Virus record (IMG/VR): IMGVR_UViG_3300028610_000686
Location: 1-58,172 of that record
DNA length: 58,172 nt
Source: a virus
Strand: one strand, 5' to 3'
Below the pieces are notes generated by a model that was not told where the DNA came from, did no database searches, and saw only the letters and a list, made by a program, of their open reading frames with translations. How positions within the stretch are numbered: the stretch's first letter is position 1; every line of letters begins with the position of its first letter. Below, piece after piece: positions 22,009 through 30,549 of this stretch. The translations under genes were made by a program, and so were the position numbers.

Positions 22009-23451
22009 ATGGCTATTCAACAAAAAGATACTTACGGTCATGAAATTGCGACATATGACAACGTCATAAATAAATGGGGGTCCGCTCCCGATATTGACAC
22101 CGCTGATACTACCGCCGGAGCGCAAATCATCTGGCCGGTAAAAGCAGCAACACAACTATATTTGTTCATTGATTCACCAATTGCGTTAACAGTTGTTTCA
22201 ACGGATACTGAGGATACACCGGCGGTGGGAACACTGACTTTAGGTGCTCAGATGACGGATACCGAAACAGTGACAATTGGCACTAAAGTATACTCATTTC
22301 AGACAACTCTAACGGACGTCGACGGCAATGTTTTAATTGGCATCGATGCTTCAGCTTCCATTAATAACTTAATTGCCGCGGTCAATCTTGCGACGGGTGC
22401 GGGGACTACTTACGCGGCGTCGATGACTGAGAATGATGCTGGTGTTTTTGCTATTGTCGGGGCCGGTGACACAATGACTCTATACGTCACGACTGCAACC
22501 GCAATTGCGACTACAGACGTTGCAATTGGGATACTTACGATAAGTGGCGGGCTACCCGCCGATACTCAAACAGTTACAATGGCATCTAAAGTTTATACTT
22601 TCCAGACAAGTTTAACTAATGTTGATGGCAACGTACAAATAGGGGTTGATGAATCCGCTACTATTGATAATCTGATCGCTGCAATTAATTTAGGAGAAGG
22701 GGCTGGCACAGCTTATGCGGCTGCGATGACTGCGAACGCCGCGCCCACATCAGCTTTTGAGGGTGCTGGGGATACAATGGTACTCCATGCTGATACTAAT
22801 ATAGCGACTACTGACACAGCGGATAATACCGCATGGGGCGCGGCAAATGCAGTTGAGAACACTACTTGGGGAGCTGCGGCAGCGGTTTTGGGAACTGGAG
22901 CGCACTCAGCTAGATTTTATTATCATGATTTCAACGGGTACGCATGCGAGGTCGATTTGCCATTACGCGGCGTTGACACGGTTCCGATTAGTTCTGAAAA
23001 CTCATACGGTGTTTTTAGAATAGAACTTTTAACGTCAGGAACCGACAACGCAAATGCAGGCCAATTGAAAGTGATGAATTCAACAAATATTTATGCAACT
23101 GTTGAAATTGGTGAAGGTCAAACGCAAATCGCAGTACAAAGAGTTCCGAATGACCATACCGGAAAAATAACATCGCACCATGTCGATTATGGAAGGGCTT
23201 TGCCATCGACTAATACTGCAACCACGCGTTTTAAAGTCAGAAAAGTTGATGGAACAGAGCTAACCAAACATGATCCTTTTATTTCTAACGTAAAACCTCA
23301 GGACGATCATGAATACCCAAATGGTGGCATTATTGTTGGTGCTGGTGAATGGGTGTTTTGGGAGGCCATATTAGTATCCGCAAACGATACGTCAATCCAT
23401 GCCGGGTTTGATTTGGAATTGACTCGAATACCTGATTTTGAACAGGGATAA
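22009..23451 (+). CDS. Head decoration or fibre-like structural protein with internal repeat
   Basis: 480 aa. Residues about 85-170 and 190-275 are two copies of one module: each reads T-V-T-[IM]-x-[ST]-K-V-Y-[ST]-F-Q-T, then VDGNV-IG-D-SA-I-NLIAA-NL, then AGT-YAA-MT and GAGDTM. This module is common in phage structural and fibre proteins as an adhesive beta domain. The N-terminal 80 and the C-terminal 170 residues are distinct and beta-rich. It is preceded by a tetraloop hairpin and lies after the coat gene, so a head decoration or vertex fibre is likely. Confidence 0.65.
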   Translation: MAIQQKDTYGHEIATYDNVINKWGSAPDIDTADTTAGAQIIWPVKAATQLYLFIDSPIALTVVSTDTEDTPAVGTLTLGAQMTDTETVTIGTKVYSFQTTLTDVDGNVLIGIDASASINNLIAAVNLATGAGTTYAASMTENDAGVFAIVGAGDTMTLYVTTATAIATTDVAIGILTISGGLPADTQTVTMASKVYTFQTSLTNVDGNVQIGVDESATIDNLIAAINLGEGAGTAYAAAMTANAAPTSAFEGAGDTMVLHADTNIATTDTADNTAWGAANAVENTTWGAAAAVLGTGAHSARFYYHDFNGYACEVDLPLRGVDTVPISSENSYGVFRIELLTSGTDNANAGQLKVMNSTNIYATVEIGEGQTQIAVQRVPNDHTGKITSHHVDYGRALPSTNTATTRFKVRKVDGTELTKHDPFISNVKPQDDHEYPNGGIIVGAGEWVFWEAILVSANDTSIHAGFDLELTRIPDFEQG

Positions 23452-23491
23452 TTCTTGATATAATTATCAAGCGATATGCGGGTATAATGGG

Positions 23492-24049
23492 ATGACTCCC
23501 ATTTCAAAAAAGGTCGGTATGTTGGACGGACTAGCAGGGCAATACGTTGTAGGGTCGATTCAGGAAAATTTGTTTATTGGTGGCAATTCATTCTCGTACG
23601 TGGACTATTTAAGTTTTGCAGATTCAGAGGTTAAGACATTTGTTTTTGATGGGACGGCCTGCACGTGTGAACAGATTGTATTTAACACTATTCTTTTTTC
23701 TGCCACAGCCGGCCCTGTCCTGATTGATTTTTATGCTGGAACAACAGCGGATAGTGACGGAACGCTACTAGGAGTATCAAATAGACGGGCAACTAGTCCA
23801 ATTGTAAATGAGGGAGTACTACGGCTAAACCCATCAAATATAACACTTGGAACTCGTTTTAGCGGTGATATGGTCCCAGCAAATGCAGCACAAGGAATTG
23901 GGAGTTCAAATCAAGGCGCACAAAGTAGTCAAGGTCTGCCATTTGAAATTGATTTCAGTATAAAATATGCGTTTACTATCACAAATACGAACGGCGCGGG
24001 TGTTTACGTCAAAATAGATGCAACATGGTTTGAGGTTCCGCTGGTTTAA
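23492..24049 (+). CDS. Structural protein, beta-rich
   Basis: 185 aa from ATG 23492; ATG 23519 (MLDGLAGQY) is an alternative, and neither has a strong Shine-Dalgarno. All-beta, Ser/Thr/Gly-rich, low charge (SYVDYLSFADSEVKTFVFDGTACTCEQIVF). It resembles phage head-fibre or decoration proteins by composition only. Confidence 0.55.
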   Translation: MTPISKKVGMLDGLAGQYVVGSIQENLFIGGNSFSYVDYLSFADSEVKTFVFDGTACTCEQIVFNTILFSATAGPVLIDFYAGTTADSDGTLLGVSNRRATSPIVNEGVLRLNPSNITLGTRFSGDMVPANAAQGIGSSNQGAQSSQGLPFEIDFSIKYAFTITNTNGAGVYVKIDATWFEVPLV

Positions 24050-24050
24050 T

Positions 24051-24473
24051 ATGCAACCATTACAAGAAATTATTTATAAATTGCTCAAACTGGACCGGAA
24101 AGCGAAAAAATTAGGCAAGGATATCCACGGAAACGAGCGATGGTTTGGTGAAGGGTATCATGGTTTAGTTGATGTGGATAGTTTCGAACCGATCAAATTA
24201 TATCAAGAATGGAAACCGATAATCACGGGCAATGAGGTTCGGATTGACTCAAGACATAAACATTATGATATCAGGAAAATAAAGGTTTCTTCTGTTGATT
24301 ATATTACAAGAATAATGTTCTCGACAGATAAACAATCGGACATTTCCGAAATATTAGTTGATGAAAAAGGTATTTATCTCATTGACTCGGAACCGATTGA
24401 AATAGGTGTCCGAACTTATGCTAAAACTATAGGTGGAGATGCTGAAATATATCTAGGAATTGTAGGGATATAA
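24051..24473 (+). CDS. Hypothetical protein in head module
   Basis: 140 aa from ATG 24051, immediately after the previous stop. An N-terminal helix (LQEIIYKLLKLDRKAKKL) is followed by a beta-rich domain with a GEGYHGLVDVD turn. Unknown; probably a virion component given its place. Confidence 0.5.
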   Translation: MQPLQEIIYKLLKLDRKAKKLGKDIHGNERWFGEGYHGLVDVDSFEPIKLYQEWKPIITGNEVRIDSRHKHYDIRKIKVSSVDYITRIMFSTDKQSDISEILVDEKGIYLIDSEPIEIGVRTYAKTIGGDAEIYLGIVGI

Positions 24474-24475
24474 AT

Positions 24476-24907
24476 ATGCTAAATGCTGAAACAATAAAGG
24501 GTGCTTTTGATCTGACATATATGATTACTATCGGGACGCCAATCGTCGCGCTGGCGATTTTCTGGTATAAAATATCAAACTCACAAAAAGAGTTGGTTGT
24601 GATGGTTGCCAAGGTTTTGAATCGGCAACTTAAAAATAGTGAAAAAACTGATTTGTTTTATCAGCAAATTGAGAATGATGTTAAAGCATTCAAAGAGGAT
24701 AACGCGAGACAGCACGGCCTTTGCTCGACTCACAACAGGTCAATCGCGACAATAGTATCGAATCAGAAAGCACAAGAGATTACTCAGAATTACATGAAGG
24801 ATCTCTTTGACGATATCAAACAATTACAAATTGCGACAAACGAAGCAATAGCGAACAACACCGGAGTATTAACGAGGCTTCTTTTTATGATAGAGGAGCG
24901 GAAATGA
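24476..24907 (+). CDS. Membrane-anchored coiled-coil protein
   Basis: 143 aa. One transmembrane span at about residues 14-32 (YMITIGTPIVALAIFWY), then a long charged coiled coil (NRQLKNSEKTDLFYQQIENDV to the C-terminus). The topology (N-terminal anchor, helical tail) resembles the XhlA/hemolysin-type and Rz-like accessory proteins, but the lysin gene is 16 kb away. Function unclear. Coupled by ATGA to the next gene. Confidence 0.5.
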   Translation: MLNAETIKGAFDLTYMITIGTPIVALAIFWYKISNSQKELVVMVAKVLNRQLKNSEKTDLFYQQIENDVKAFKEDNARQHGLCSTHNRSIATIVSNQKAQEITQNYMKDLFDDIKQLQIATNEAIANNTGVLTRLLFMIEERK

Positions 24908-25086
24908 TCATAAAATGGTTGATCGAACATAAAGAATCCGGCCTTTGCATATCAAAAGACAGAGGGCTTGAAAAAGCGGTTGATTATCATGAATTAATTA
25001 ATTTTGATGACAAACGAGATGCTCAAAGATTTATCAATACATTAAAATTCAACAAAACTTATTTTGTATCGGAACATAAATATTAA
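24904..25086 (+). CDS. Small hypothetical protein
   Basis: 60 aa, overlapping both neighbours by 1-4 bp. IKWLIEHKESGLCISKDRG, then DYHELINFDDKRDAQRFI. No family recognised. Confidence 0.5.
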   Translation: MIIKWLIEHKESGLCISKDRGLEKAVDYHELINFDDKRDAQRFINTLKFNKTYFVSEHKY

Positions 25087-26204
25087 TGGCTGACGAGTAT
25101 CAAAAAATAGTAAATGCGACTTACGACCACGCAACTGATCTTGAGTTATTGAGTAATACTCAAACGCGCAAACTATTAGTTGATATCCGGAAACTTCAAA
25201 AAGATTTAAAAGAGCAATTGCGAAGAATTGACCCAACATCACCAACAAGACCACGAACGAAACAAAAACGATTAGAACAGTATCTTAAAATATCAGATAA
25301 TTTGATCAATACTGTTTATTTGAAACTTGGAAAAACACAAGACGGCTACCTGGAAAATCTTGTCAAAATGGAAGATCAGGCGACGAAGAATATCGTAAAT
25401 AATTCTCTTGGGGATCCGGTTTTGACTGTAAATATTGACAGCAATCAATTAAATATTCTGTCACGTCAAACACTGGCTGAAGGACTACCGGCTGATAGTT
25501 GGTTTAAAAACAAATTACCGAATGACTTTAAATCAACAATGGTTCGCCAATTACAAACAGGAATCGCACAAAATGAAACGATTCAGCAACTAACGTCACG
25601 GATAAATAAAAGAACGGATATCGAAAGACGTCACGTTGAAACATTGGTTCGAACCACGACAAATGCAGTTGCAAATAAAACCCGTGATCAGGTTTATATA
25701 AACAATGATGATGTGATTGAAGGCGAAGAGCATCTTTCAACGCTTGATTTAAAAACTAGCGACATTTGCAGAGCACGCGACGGACTGGCTTGGACTATCC
25801 CGGATCATAAGCCGATTGGTGGGCACGGTGTTAGGTGGCGTCCATTCCCTTTGCACTTCAATGAGCGTTCAACCTGGGCACCTATTTTTCGAAATATTGA
25901 CGACATAACAGGTGTTGATACTTCTGGTTGGAGTGAAGGCACACGAGCGGCAATGGATGGCCCAAATAAAGCAACGGATAATTATTCTCAATGGTTTTCT
26001 AAGCGAAATAAGAGCAGACAATTAGAAGTTTTGGGACCAGGGAAACTTAAACTTTACAAAGCTAATAATCTTTCAATGAAAGACATAGTCCATGCCGATG
26101 GATCATCATTAACAATAGAACAATTGACAGAAAAAGTTAACAAAAAAGGATTCAAACCAAAACCCGAAGTTGTCGAAATTCCGGGCAAGGATGAGGCAGC
26201 ATGA
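25086..26204 (+). CDS. Minor head protein, SPP1 gp7/Mu gpF type
   Basis: 372 aa. The C-terminal core has the family signature: HVETLVRTTTNAVANKTRDQVY, then EHLSTLDLKTSDICRARDG and HGVRWRPFPLHF, with the D-x-x-T-x-x-x-C motif in place. N-terminal residues 1-170 are helical (ELLSNTQTRKLLVDIRKLQKDL). The C-terminal tail is Lys-rich. Such proteins are carried inside the head and help DNA ejection or head assembly. Confidence 0.8.
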   Translation: MADEYQKIVNATYDHATDLELLSNTQTRKLLVDIRKLQKDLKEQLRRIDPTSPTRPRTKQKRLEQYLKISDNLINTVYLKLGKTQDGYLENLVKMEDQATKNIVNNSLGDPVLTVNIDSNQLNILSRQTLAEGLPADSWFKNKLPNDFKSTMVRQLQTGIAQNETIQQLTSRINKRTDIERRHVETLVRTTTNAVANKTRDQVYINNDDVIEGEEHLSTLDLKTSDICRARDGLAWTIPDHKPIGGHGVRWRPFPLHFNERSTWAPIFRNIDDITGVDTSGWSEGTRAAMDGPNKATDNYSQWFSKRNKSRQLEVLGPGKLKLYKANNLSMKDIVHADGSSLTIEQLTEKVNKKGFKPKPEVVEIPGKDEAA

Positions 26205-26377
26205 AAGAAAAAACGACGCGGTTGAGCATAAGAATAAACAAAAGGATTCTAAGCGCTTTTGGAATTATGGTTGGTGGAATTAGTTGGGGTGCTATTTACT
26301 TTTTCATTGCATTCAGTAACCCGGAGTTAACCAGCACACAAGTTTTAATAATCATGATCGATTTCTTTTTTGAATAA
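26201..26377 (+). CDS. Small two-span membrane protein
   Basis: 58 aa, starting by ATGA overlap. Basic N-terminus (KEKTTRLSIRINKR), then ILSAFGIMVGGISWGAIYFFIAF and VLIIMIDFFF. It may be a holin-like protein or a small exclusion factor, and its odd place in the head module leaves this open. Confidence 0.5.
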   Translation: MKEKTTRLSIRINKRILSAFGIMVGGISWGAIYFFIAFSNPELTSTQVLIIMIDFFFE

Positions 26378-26385
26378 AGGGGATT

Positions 26386-26655
26386 ATGTTTATAGATATC
26401 ACTTACAAAAACGCTATGAACTCATTTGTATATGACAAGAAAAATGACAATCTCATTAATAATTGTATTTGGGCAGACGATAAAACTGGGGAATACTGCT
26501 TAATAAAGTTTGACAGTGAAAACAGAATTATAATGGATGAAAATGGAATTCACGAAAAAGAAATAAGAAAAGGTGACATAGCAGTATTAAGCCTTAACTG
26601 CTTAAGCCATCATGATTTATTGAAAAGGTTAAGACCATCATTACCAATACCATAA
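26386..26655 (+). CDS. Small hypothetical protein
   Basis: 89 aa, behind AAGGGGATT. Acidic and beta-rich first half (YKNAMNSFVYDKKNDNLIN) and a C-terminal helix with a HH pair (NCLSHHDLLKRLRP). No family recognised. Confidence 0.5.
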   Translation: MFIDITYKNAMNSFVYDKKNDNLINNCIWADDKTGEYCLIKFDSENRIIMDENGIHEKEIRKGDIAVLSLNCLSHHDLLKRLRPSLPIP

Positions 26656-26684
26656 ATATTTTTTTCGAATAAGGGTAAAGATAA

Positions 26685-26945
26685 ATGCTAGGACACAATA
26701 TAATCAAAGCTCAAACAGTAGCGAAAAGAATATTTAGAAAATATCATGGCCACGAAGTTGATCTAAATATGGACCATTATCAAAATAGTCAAAAAAGAGT
26801 TGATCAAATACGAGGCACATATAAAAAGACAAAAGTACCTTGTTCATGGTTTTGTTGTGGAAATCCACGTAAATGGACCGGGAAACAAACATTACAGGAA
26901 ACAAAATCAGATATGTCATTTGCAGAACAATTAATGGAGATTTGA
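26685..26945 (+). CDS. Small basic hypothetical protein
   Basis: 86 aa. It carries a Cys/Trp cluster, CSWFCCGNPRKWTG, which could bind zinc with upstream His residues (KYHGHEVDLNMDH). Basic. The pattern NPRKWFG-x-x-T-x-Q-E occurs in small phage proteins of unknown role. Confidence 0.5.
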   Translation: MLGHNIIKAQTVAKRIFRKYHGHEVDLNMDHYQNSQKRVDQIRGTYKKTKVPCSWFCCGNPRKWTGKQTLQETKSDMSFAEQLMEI

Positions 26946-26946
26946 C

Positions 26947-27489
26947 ATGGCTTTCACAGTAGGGACAAATAGTTTCGTTAGTCTAGACGATGCAAACGCA
27001 TATTTTGTTGATCGTGGGAATACAACTTGGGCAAATGCAAGTGATCCAAATAAACAGTCTGCATTAATTAGAGCAACGGATTATCTTGTTCAAAAATATA
27101 CTGAGCGATGGAAAGGTGAGCTTGTAAGTTTCACACAAGCGTTGCCATGGCCGAGGGTGGGTGTTTATACTGCAGATGGAAAACAGATTTCAAGTGGAAG
27201 CATCCCGGAAGCAATCGAAAACGCAACTTCTGAAATGGGGTTGAGAGCTTTGAGCAATAGCGATCTTTATGCCGACGAACAAGCCGGTAGGGAAAGTCTG
27301 AAAAGAAATAAAGTTGATGTTCTGGAAAAAGAATATTTTCAAGGTGGCACGACACAAAATAAATATACGATTGTCGAAGAGATGCTAAAAGATTACACAA
27401 TCAGTTTCGGAAATGCCGTTCCCCTTACTCGTCACCCATACGGATATAATCAAGGCGGGTATTGGGGATGCTATACTCTGAGGCATTAA
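26947..27489 (+). CDS. Head-tail connector, DnaT-like (gp6-type) adaptor
   Basis: 180 aa. NSFVSLDDANAYFVDRGNTTW, ALIRATDYLVQKYTERWKG and LPWPRVGVYTADG follow the pattern of the 'DnaT-like ssDNA binding' family, which in siphophages is the head-tail adaptor. The C-terminal HPYGYNQGGYW is an extended tail. It sits first in the connector set, followed by closure, completion and terminator genes. Confidence 0.75.
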   Translation: MAFTVGTNSFVSLDDANAYFVDRGNTTWANASDPNKQSALIRATDYLVQKYTERWKGELVSFTQALPWPRVGVYTADGKQISSGSIPEAIENATSEMGLRALSNSDLYADEQAGRESLKRNKVDVLEKEYFQGGTTQNKYTIVEEMLKDYTISFGNAVPLTRHPYGYNQGGYWGCYTLRH

Positions 27490-27855
27490 ATGTCACAAGA
27501 ATCAAGAAATTTAGAAGTTTATAACGATTTGGTTTCAACCGAACAATCGATCATTGGAAATTTCACGCATAAAAGCGGCGGAACATTTAACCCGGTGACT
27601 GAAGTTCACACGAACCAGATAACTACAGTTTCATCTTGCGTGGTTGTATTTGTGAAGGCTTCAAAAAATGAAGCGACCCCGGACGATTTTCAACTTGAAC
27701 GTGGTGACAGAGTTTTAATTTGTGCAGCATTGGGACAAGTTCCGGCACACGGTGACTTCCTGACATTAAACGCTGATGATTGGGAAATATTAACTTCAAT
27801 CGAGTCAAGTGCCGGTGATAATTCATTATTTCGTTGTTTTGTTAAGAAAGGATAA
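27490..27855 (+). CDS. Head closure/connector protein
   Basis: 121 aa, adjoining the adaptor gene with no gap. Beta-rich, with a C-terminal DDWEILTSIESSAGDNSLFRCFVKKG, the barrel-like end common in head-closure proteins. Position in the standard order (adaptor, closure, completion, terminator) gives most of the support. Confidence 0.55.
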   Translation: MSQESRNLEVYNDLVSTEQSIIGNFTHKSGGTFNPVTEVHTNQITTVSSCVVVFVKASKNEATPDDFQLERGDRVLICAALGQVPAHGDFLTLNADDWEILTSIESSAGDNSLFRCFVKKG

Positions 27856-28338
27856 ATGGCTAACTTAAAAGGAAATCAAATTCCCAAAGGCAGGAGAGTT
27901 GAACCGGTCGAAGTTTGGGGTGCAAAGAAGCGGGTTAGCCGAAGCGGTGAAAAGTTCGCGTCTGCTTTGAATGAACTCGGTAAAAACATGGAAGGGAATT
28001 TCAAATTATTCACAAAGCAACAAGCTTTAAAAATATTCGCTGGAATAATAAAAGAGCATCCTGTCAAAACAGGTTATGCTCGATTCAATTGGTTTTTTGG
28101 GATTACACCAACTAAAGAAATTAAACCTAAAATCGAAAACGCCGGTGATAATTCATACCCAGTCCCAAGTGTTGGTGAAGCGTCAAAAAGTACAAGCGCT
28201 TCTTACATTTATTTTCTCAATAATAATTTGCCATATATTGAGGCGCTTGAGGCAGGATCGTCAAATCAGCAACCAACAGGTTTTATCGCAAATACAATTT
28301 TTAGAATTGCAAAAGACATGCAGAGGTCTAAAAAGTGA
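27856..28338 (+). CDS. Tail completion protein, HK97 gp10-like
   Basis: 160 aa. LGKNMEGNFKLFTKQQALKIFAGIIKEHPVKTGYARFNW has the helix followed by the P-V-x-T-G-x-x-[RK] motif of HK97 gp10-like proteins, and NNLPYIEALEAGSSNQQP is the conserved L-Y-x-x-x-L-E-x-G-x-S-x-Q segment. The gene product is needed to join head and tail. Confidence 0.8.
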   Translation: MANLKGNQIPKGRRVEPVEVWGAKKRVSRSGEKFASALNELGKNMEGNFKLFTKQQALKIFAGIIKEHPVKTGYARFNWFFGITPTKEIKPKIENAGDNSYPVPSVGEASKSTSASYIYFLNNNLPYIEALEAGSSNQQPTGFIANTIFRIAKDMQRSKK

Positions 28339-28739
28339 CAACGATATTAGAAGCGACAACGATCATTACAACACAGTTCAATAGTAATTACAGTACAACG
28401 ACCGTGCGTTGGCCAAATGTTGCTTTTGAAGAACCCGAAGACGGAACACCCTGGGTGTCATTTAATATTTCAATAGCAGATGCAATAATTCAAACAATAT
28501 CAGTAAAACACAACGATCAATTGGGGATGGTGTTAATCAATGTATTCACAAAAGCCAGGACTGGTATGATCGCAAATAATACATTGGTTCAAGAGGTACG
28601 AGCAATTTTTAATCGACTTACGATTACCGGCATTCATTTTGAAGCACCGGAAATCCGTCAAGTCACAACGAATTCAGACGATATATGGTTCAACCAATTG
28701 GTCAGGATTCCTTTTGTGTACAACGAAGCACTTAGTTAA
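28335..28739 (+). CDS. Tail terminator protein
   Basis: 134 aa, coupled by ATGA to the gp10-like gene. TTVRWPNVAFEEPEDGTPWVSFNI and GMVLINVFTKARTGMIANNTL follow the tail terminator pattern (W-P-N...P-x-x-x-x-W and a G-x-x-x-I-x-V-F-x-x-x-x-x-G). It caps the tail tube at the head-proximal end. Confidence 0.75.
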   Translation: MTTILEATTIITTQFNSNYSTTTVRWPNVAFEEPEDGTPWVSFNISIADAIIQTISVKHNDQLGMVLINVFTKARTGMIANNTLVQEVRAIFNRLTITGIHFEAPEIRQVTTNSDDIWFNQLVRIPFVYNEALS

Positions 28740-28750
28740 GAGGTAAAATT

Positions 28751-29698
28751 ATGACTATTGCGAGAGGTGAAAACAGTTGGTTTAGATATATCGTGGAAGC
28801 AACGTGGGGAACTCCACCAACAACCGGTACAATGCAACCGGTTGCGATTGTTTCTGAAGCGTTGAAATTCGTCAAAACTAAAAACCCGTCAAACTCGATT
28901 AATGATCACGGCAATATTGTGACATTGATTAATTCTCCAAATTCCGTGTCAGGTAACTCAGTACACGAATTGAGATATGGAGAATTTGACACGATTTTTG
29001 AAAGTGCGATGGGTGCTGCTTGGGCTACAGATGTTTTAACGAATGGGCAAACGGAATCCAGTTTATCATTTGAACGTGGGCTTTTTGATATCGAGGTTTT
29101 TCATTTGTTTCAGGGCGTTCGTGCATCCGGATTCAGTCTGTCTGTTCCAAGCGACGCGCGTAAAGTCGATTTAACATTTAACTACATCGGCAAGGACGAA
29201 CTTATTCCTGTTCCAAGCGGCACGGATGGCGATTGGGTCGGTGATAACGTCGGTGTCACATTAGGTACAAATCCAGCGGCGGCAAAATCACCGATGTATT
29301 TGGAATGTGGTGAGCTGAAAATCGATGATACAACGGTAAGCGTAATTACTGGCTTAAATCTTGATGTCAATCGTCAATTAGCACCGGTTAATACGGTTGA
29401 TTGTGACGACCCAATTGAATTAAGTCGAACAGGGTTGATTACTGTTACTGGAAACCTGAACGGTGTGATTGAAGATAATGACATGTATAACCGGTATATC
29501 AACGACACTGTGTTTACTCTAGATCTGCAATTCACAGATGGTACCAGTACCTATCTTTTTGTCATGGATCATGTTGAATTAACTGATTCAGAACAGCCGA
29601 TCGCAGGGCCAGGTGATGTTGTTAACAATTCACCGTTTCAGGCGTTTTATGATTCCACTTTGACGGGATCTTTGCAAATCACGAGATCGGCAACATAA
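28751..29698 (+). CDS. Major tail tube protein
   Basis: 315 aa, behind AAGAGGTAAAATT. ENSWFRYIVEATWGTPPTTG, GNSVHELRYGEFDTIFESAM and the middle FNYIGKDE are features of the Phage_tube_2 family of tail tube proteins. The C-terminal half ends with an added beta-rich segment. High Ser/Thr/Gly content and a strong Shine-Dalgarno suit an abundant virion protein. Confidence 0.8.
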   Translation: MTIARGENSWFRYIVEATWGTPPTTGTMQPVAIVSEALKFVKTKNPSNSINDHGNIVTLINSPNSVSGNSVHELRYGEFDTIFESAMGAAWATDVLTNGQTESSLSFERGLFDIEVFHLFQGVRASGFSLSVPSDARKVDLTFNYIGKDELIPVPSGTDGDWVGDNVGVTLGTNPAAAKSPMYLECGELKIDDTTVSVITGLNLDVNRQLAPVNTVDCDDPIELSRTGLITVTGNLNGVIEDNDMYNRYINDTVFTLDLQFTDGTSTYLFVMDHVELTDSEQPIAGPGDVVNNSPFQAFYDSTLTGSLQITRSAT

Positions 29699-29722
29699 TT
29701 TTTAATTTAAATAGGGGATAAC

Positions 29723-30145
29723 ATGGAAAACGAAGAAAAAGAATTTATTGAGGAAGTTGAATATTTCGACATTGCTGAAGAATTTCGGATTACTGATGAA
29801 ATGGAAGCCGGAAAAGAATATCCACTGACAAAAGACGCGAGTATTACGATCCGTTCATTCCAGTCAAAAACATATTTGAAAGGTGTTTCAAAACTGAAGG
29901 AAGATAACCCGGAAAAAACAGACACGGAACTCTTGATCATGAGTATTGCTAAATATGGGATTGTCGATAACCAGAATGTAGTAATCAATGGAAAAATTGT
30001 TGAAAATACTTATGAATCCAGAATGGAGGCGTTAGAATTTCAGTCCGATGAGGATTCGAAAGGGCCGTTTGTTATGTTTGTTTTGACAAGGGCGCAAATA
30101 AAAAACTTCGACGGCGCGGGAAGTTCACTGATGCAGAACGCTTAA
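29723..30145 (+). CDS. Tail assembly chaperone, short form (gpG-like)
   Basis: 140 aa. The N-terminal half is acidic and beta-rich (FDIAEEFRITDEMEAGKEYPL), with DASITIRSFQSKTYLKG. It is followed by a C-terminal part ending SSLMQNA. A slippery heptamer at 30100-30106 allows -1 frameshifting into the frame of the next ORF, producing the longer gpGT-like form. Its location between the tube and the tape measure genes fits this role exactly. Confidence 0.75.
   Translation: MENEEKEFIEEVEYFDIAEEFRITDEMEAGKEYPLTKDASITIRSFQSKTYLKGVSKLKEDNPEKTDTELLIMSIAKYGIVDNQNVVINGKIVENTYESRMEALEFQSDEDSKGPFVMFVLTRAQIKNFDGAGSSLMQNA
30100..30106 (+). promoter_or_regulatory. -1 ribosomal frameshift site
   Basis: A AAA AAC in frame with the upstream ORF (ATA AAA AAC, codons at 30098-30106). 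After slippage the ribosome reads CTT at 30106 and then runs LRRRGKFTDAERLNDFAARY into the downstream ORF, with no stop. A AAA AAC is among the strongest known -1 heptamers in bacteria. Confidence 0.8.
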
Positions 30146-30549
30146 ACGATTTCGCCGCGCGTTACATGTCTGAAAGAAAAGAACTGTCTGATTATTTTAA
30201 GGATTGTGAACAGTACAAGCAAGTAATCAGACAGAAATTGCGAGTTAAATTTTTTCAGGATCATAACCAGAAACACGTAAATGCATTAAACAAATATTTA
30301 GCAAAAATCAAGAAAGTCAGACCGTCACTAGTTGAAATACCGTATCGATGGTATGAAGCGTTTCAAGGTTGGGAATATCTAGCTAAGTTCGGTCGACCTT
30401 CTTCAATGGGGTTGCAGCCACAGGGTTTTGAGACAATTTATAAATATGTGTCTCTATTGAGCATCGAAAAAAAGTATCATCTAATATTAATTGATCAAAT
30501 CATAACGATTGATATTGAGTTTGTTAAAATCCATTCCAAAAAAGATTAA
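30106..30549 (+). CDS. Frameshift-extended half of tail assembly chaperone (gpT-like)
   Basis: This region is translated by -1 frameshift at 30100-30106, giving a fusion of about 275 aa starting at 29723. An independent start at ATG 30166 has no good Shine-Dalgarno and would discard FTDAERLNDFAARY, which reads naturally as coding. The extension is basic and helical (KDCEQYKQVIRQKLRVKFF). In lambda and its relatives the extended form binds the tape measure and recruits tube subunits. Coordinates given are those of the extension only. Confidence 0.75.
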   Translation, partial: LRRRGKFTDAERLNDFAARYMSERKELSDYFKDCEQYKQVIRQKLRVKFFQDHNQKHVNALNKYLAKIKKVRPSLVEIPYRWYEAFQGWEYLAKFGRPSSMGLQPQGFETIYKYVSLLSIEKKYHLILIDQIITIDIEFVKIHSKKD

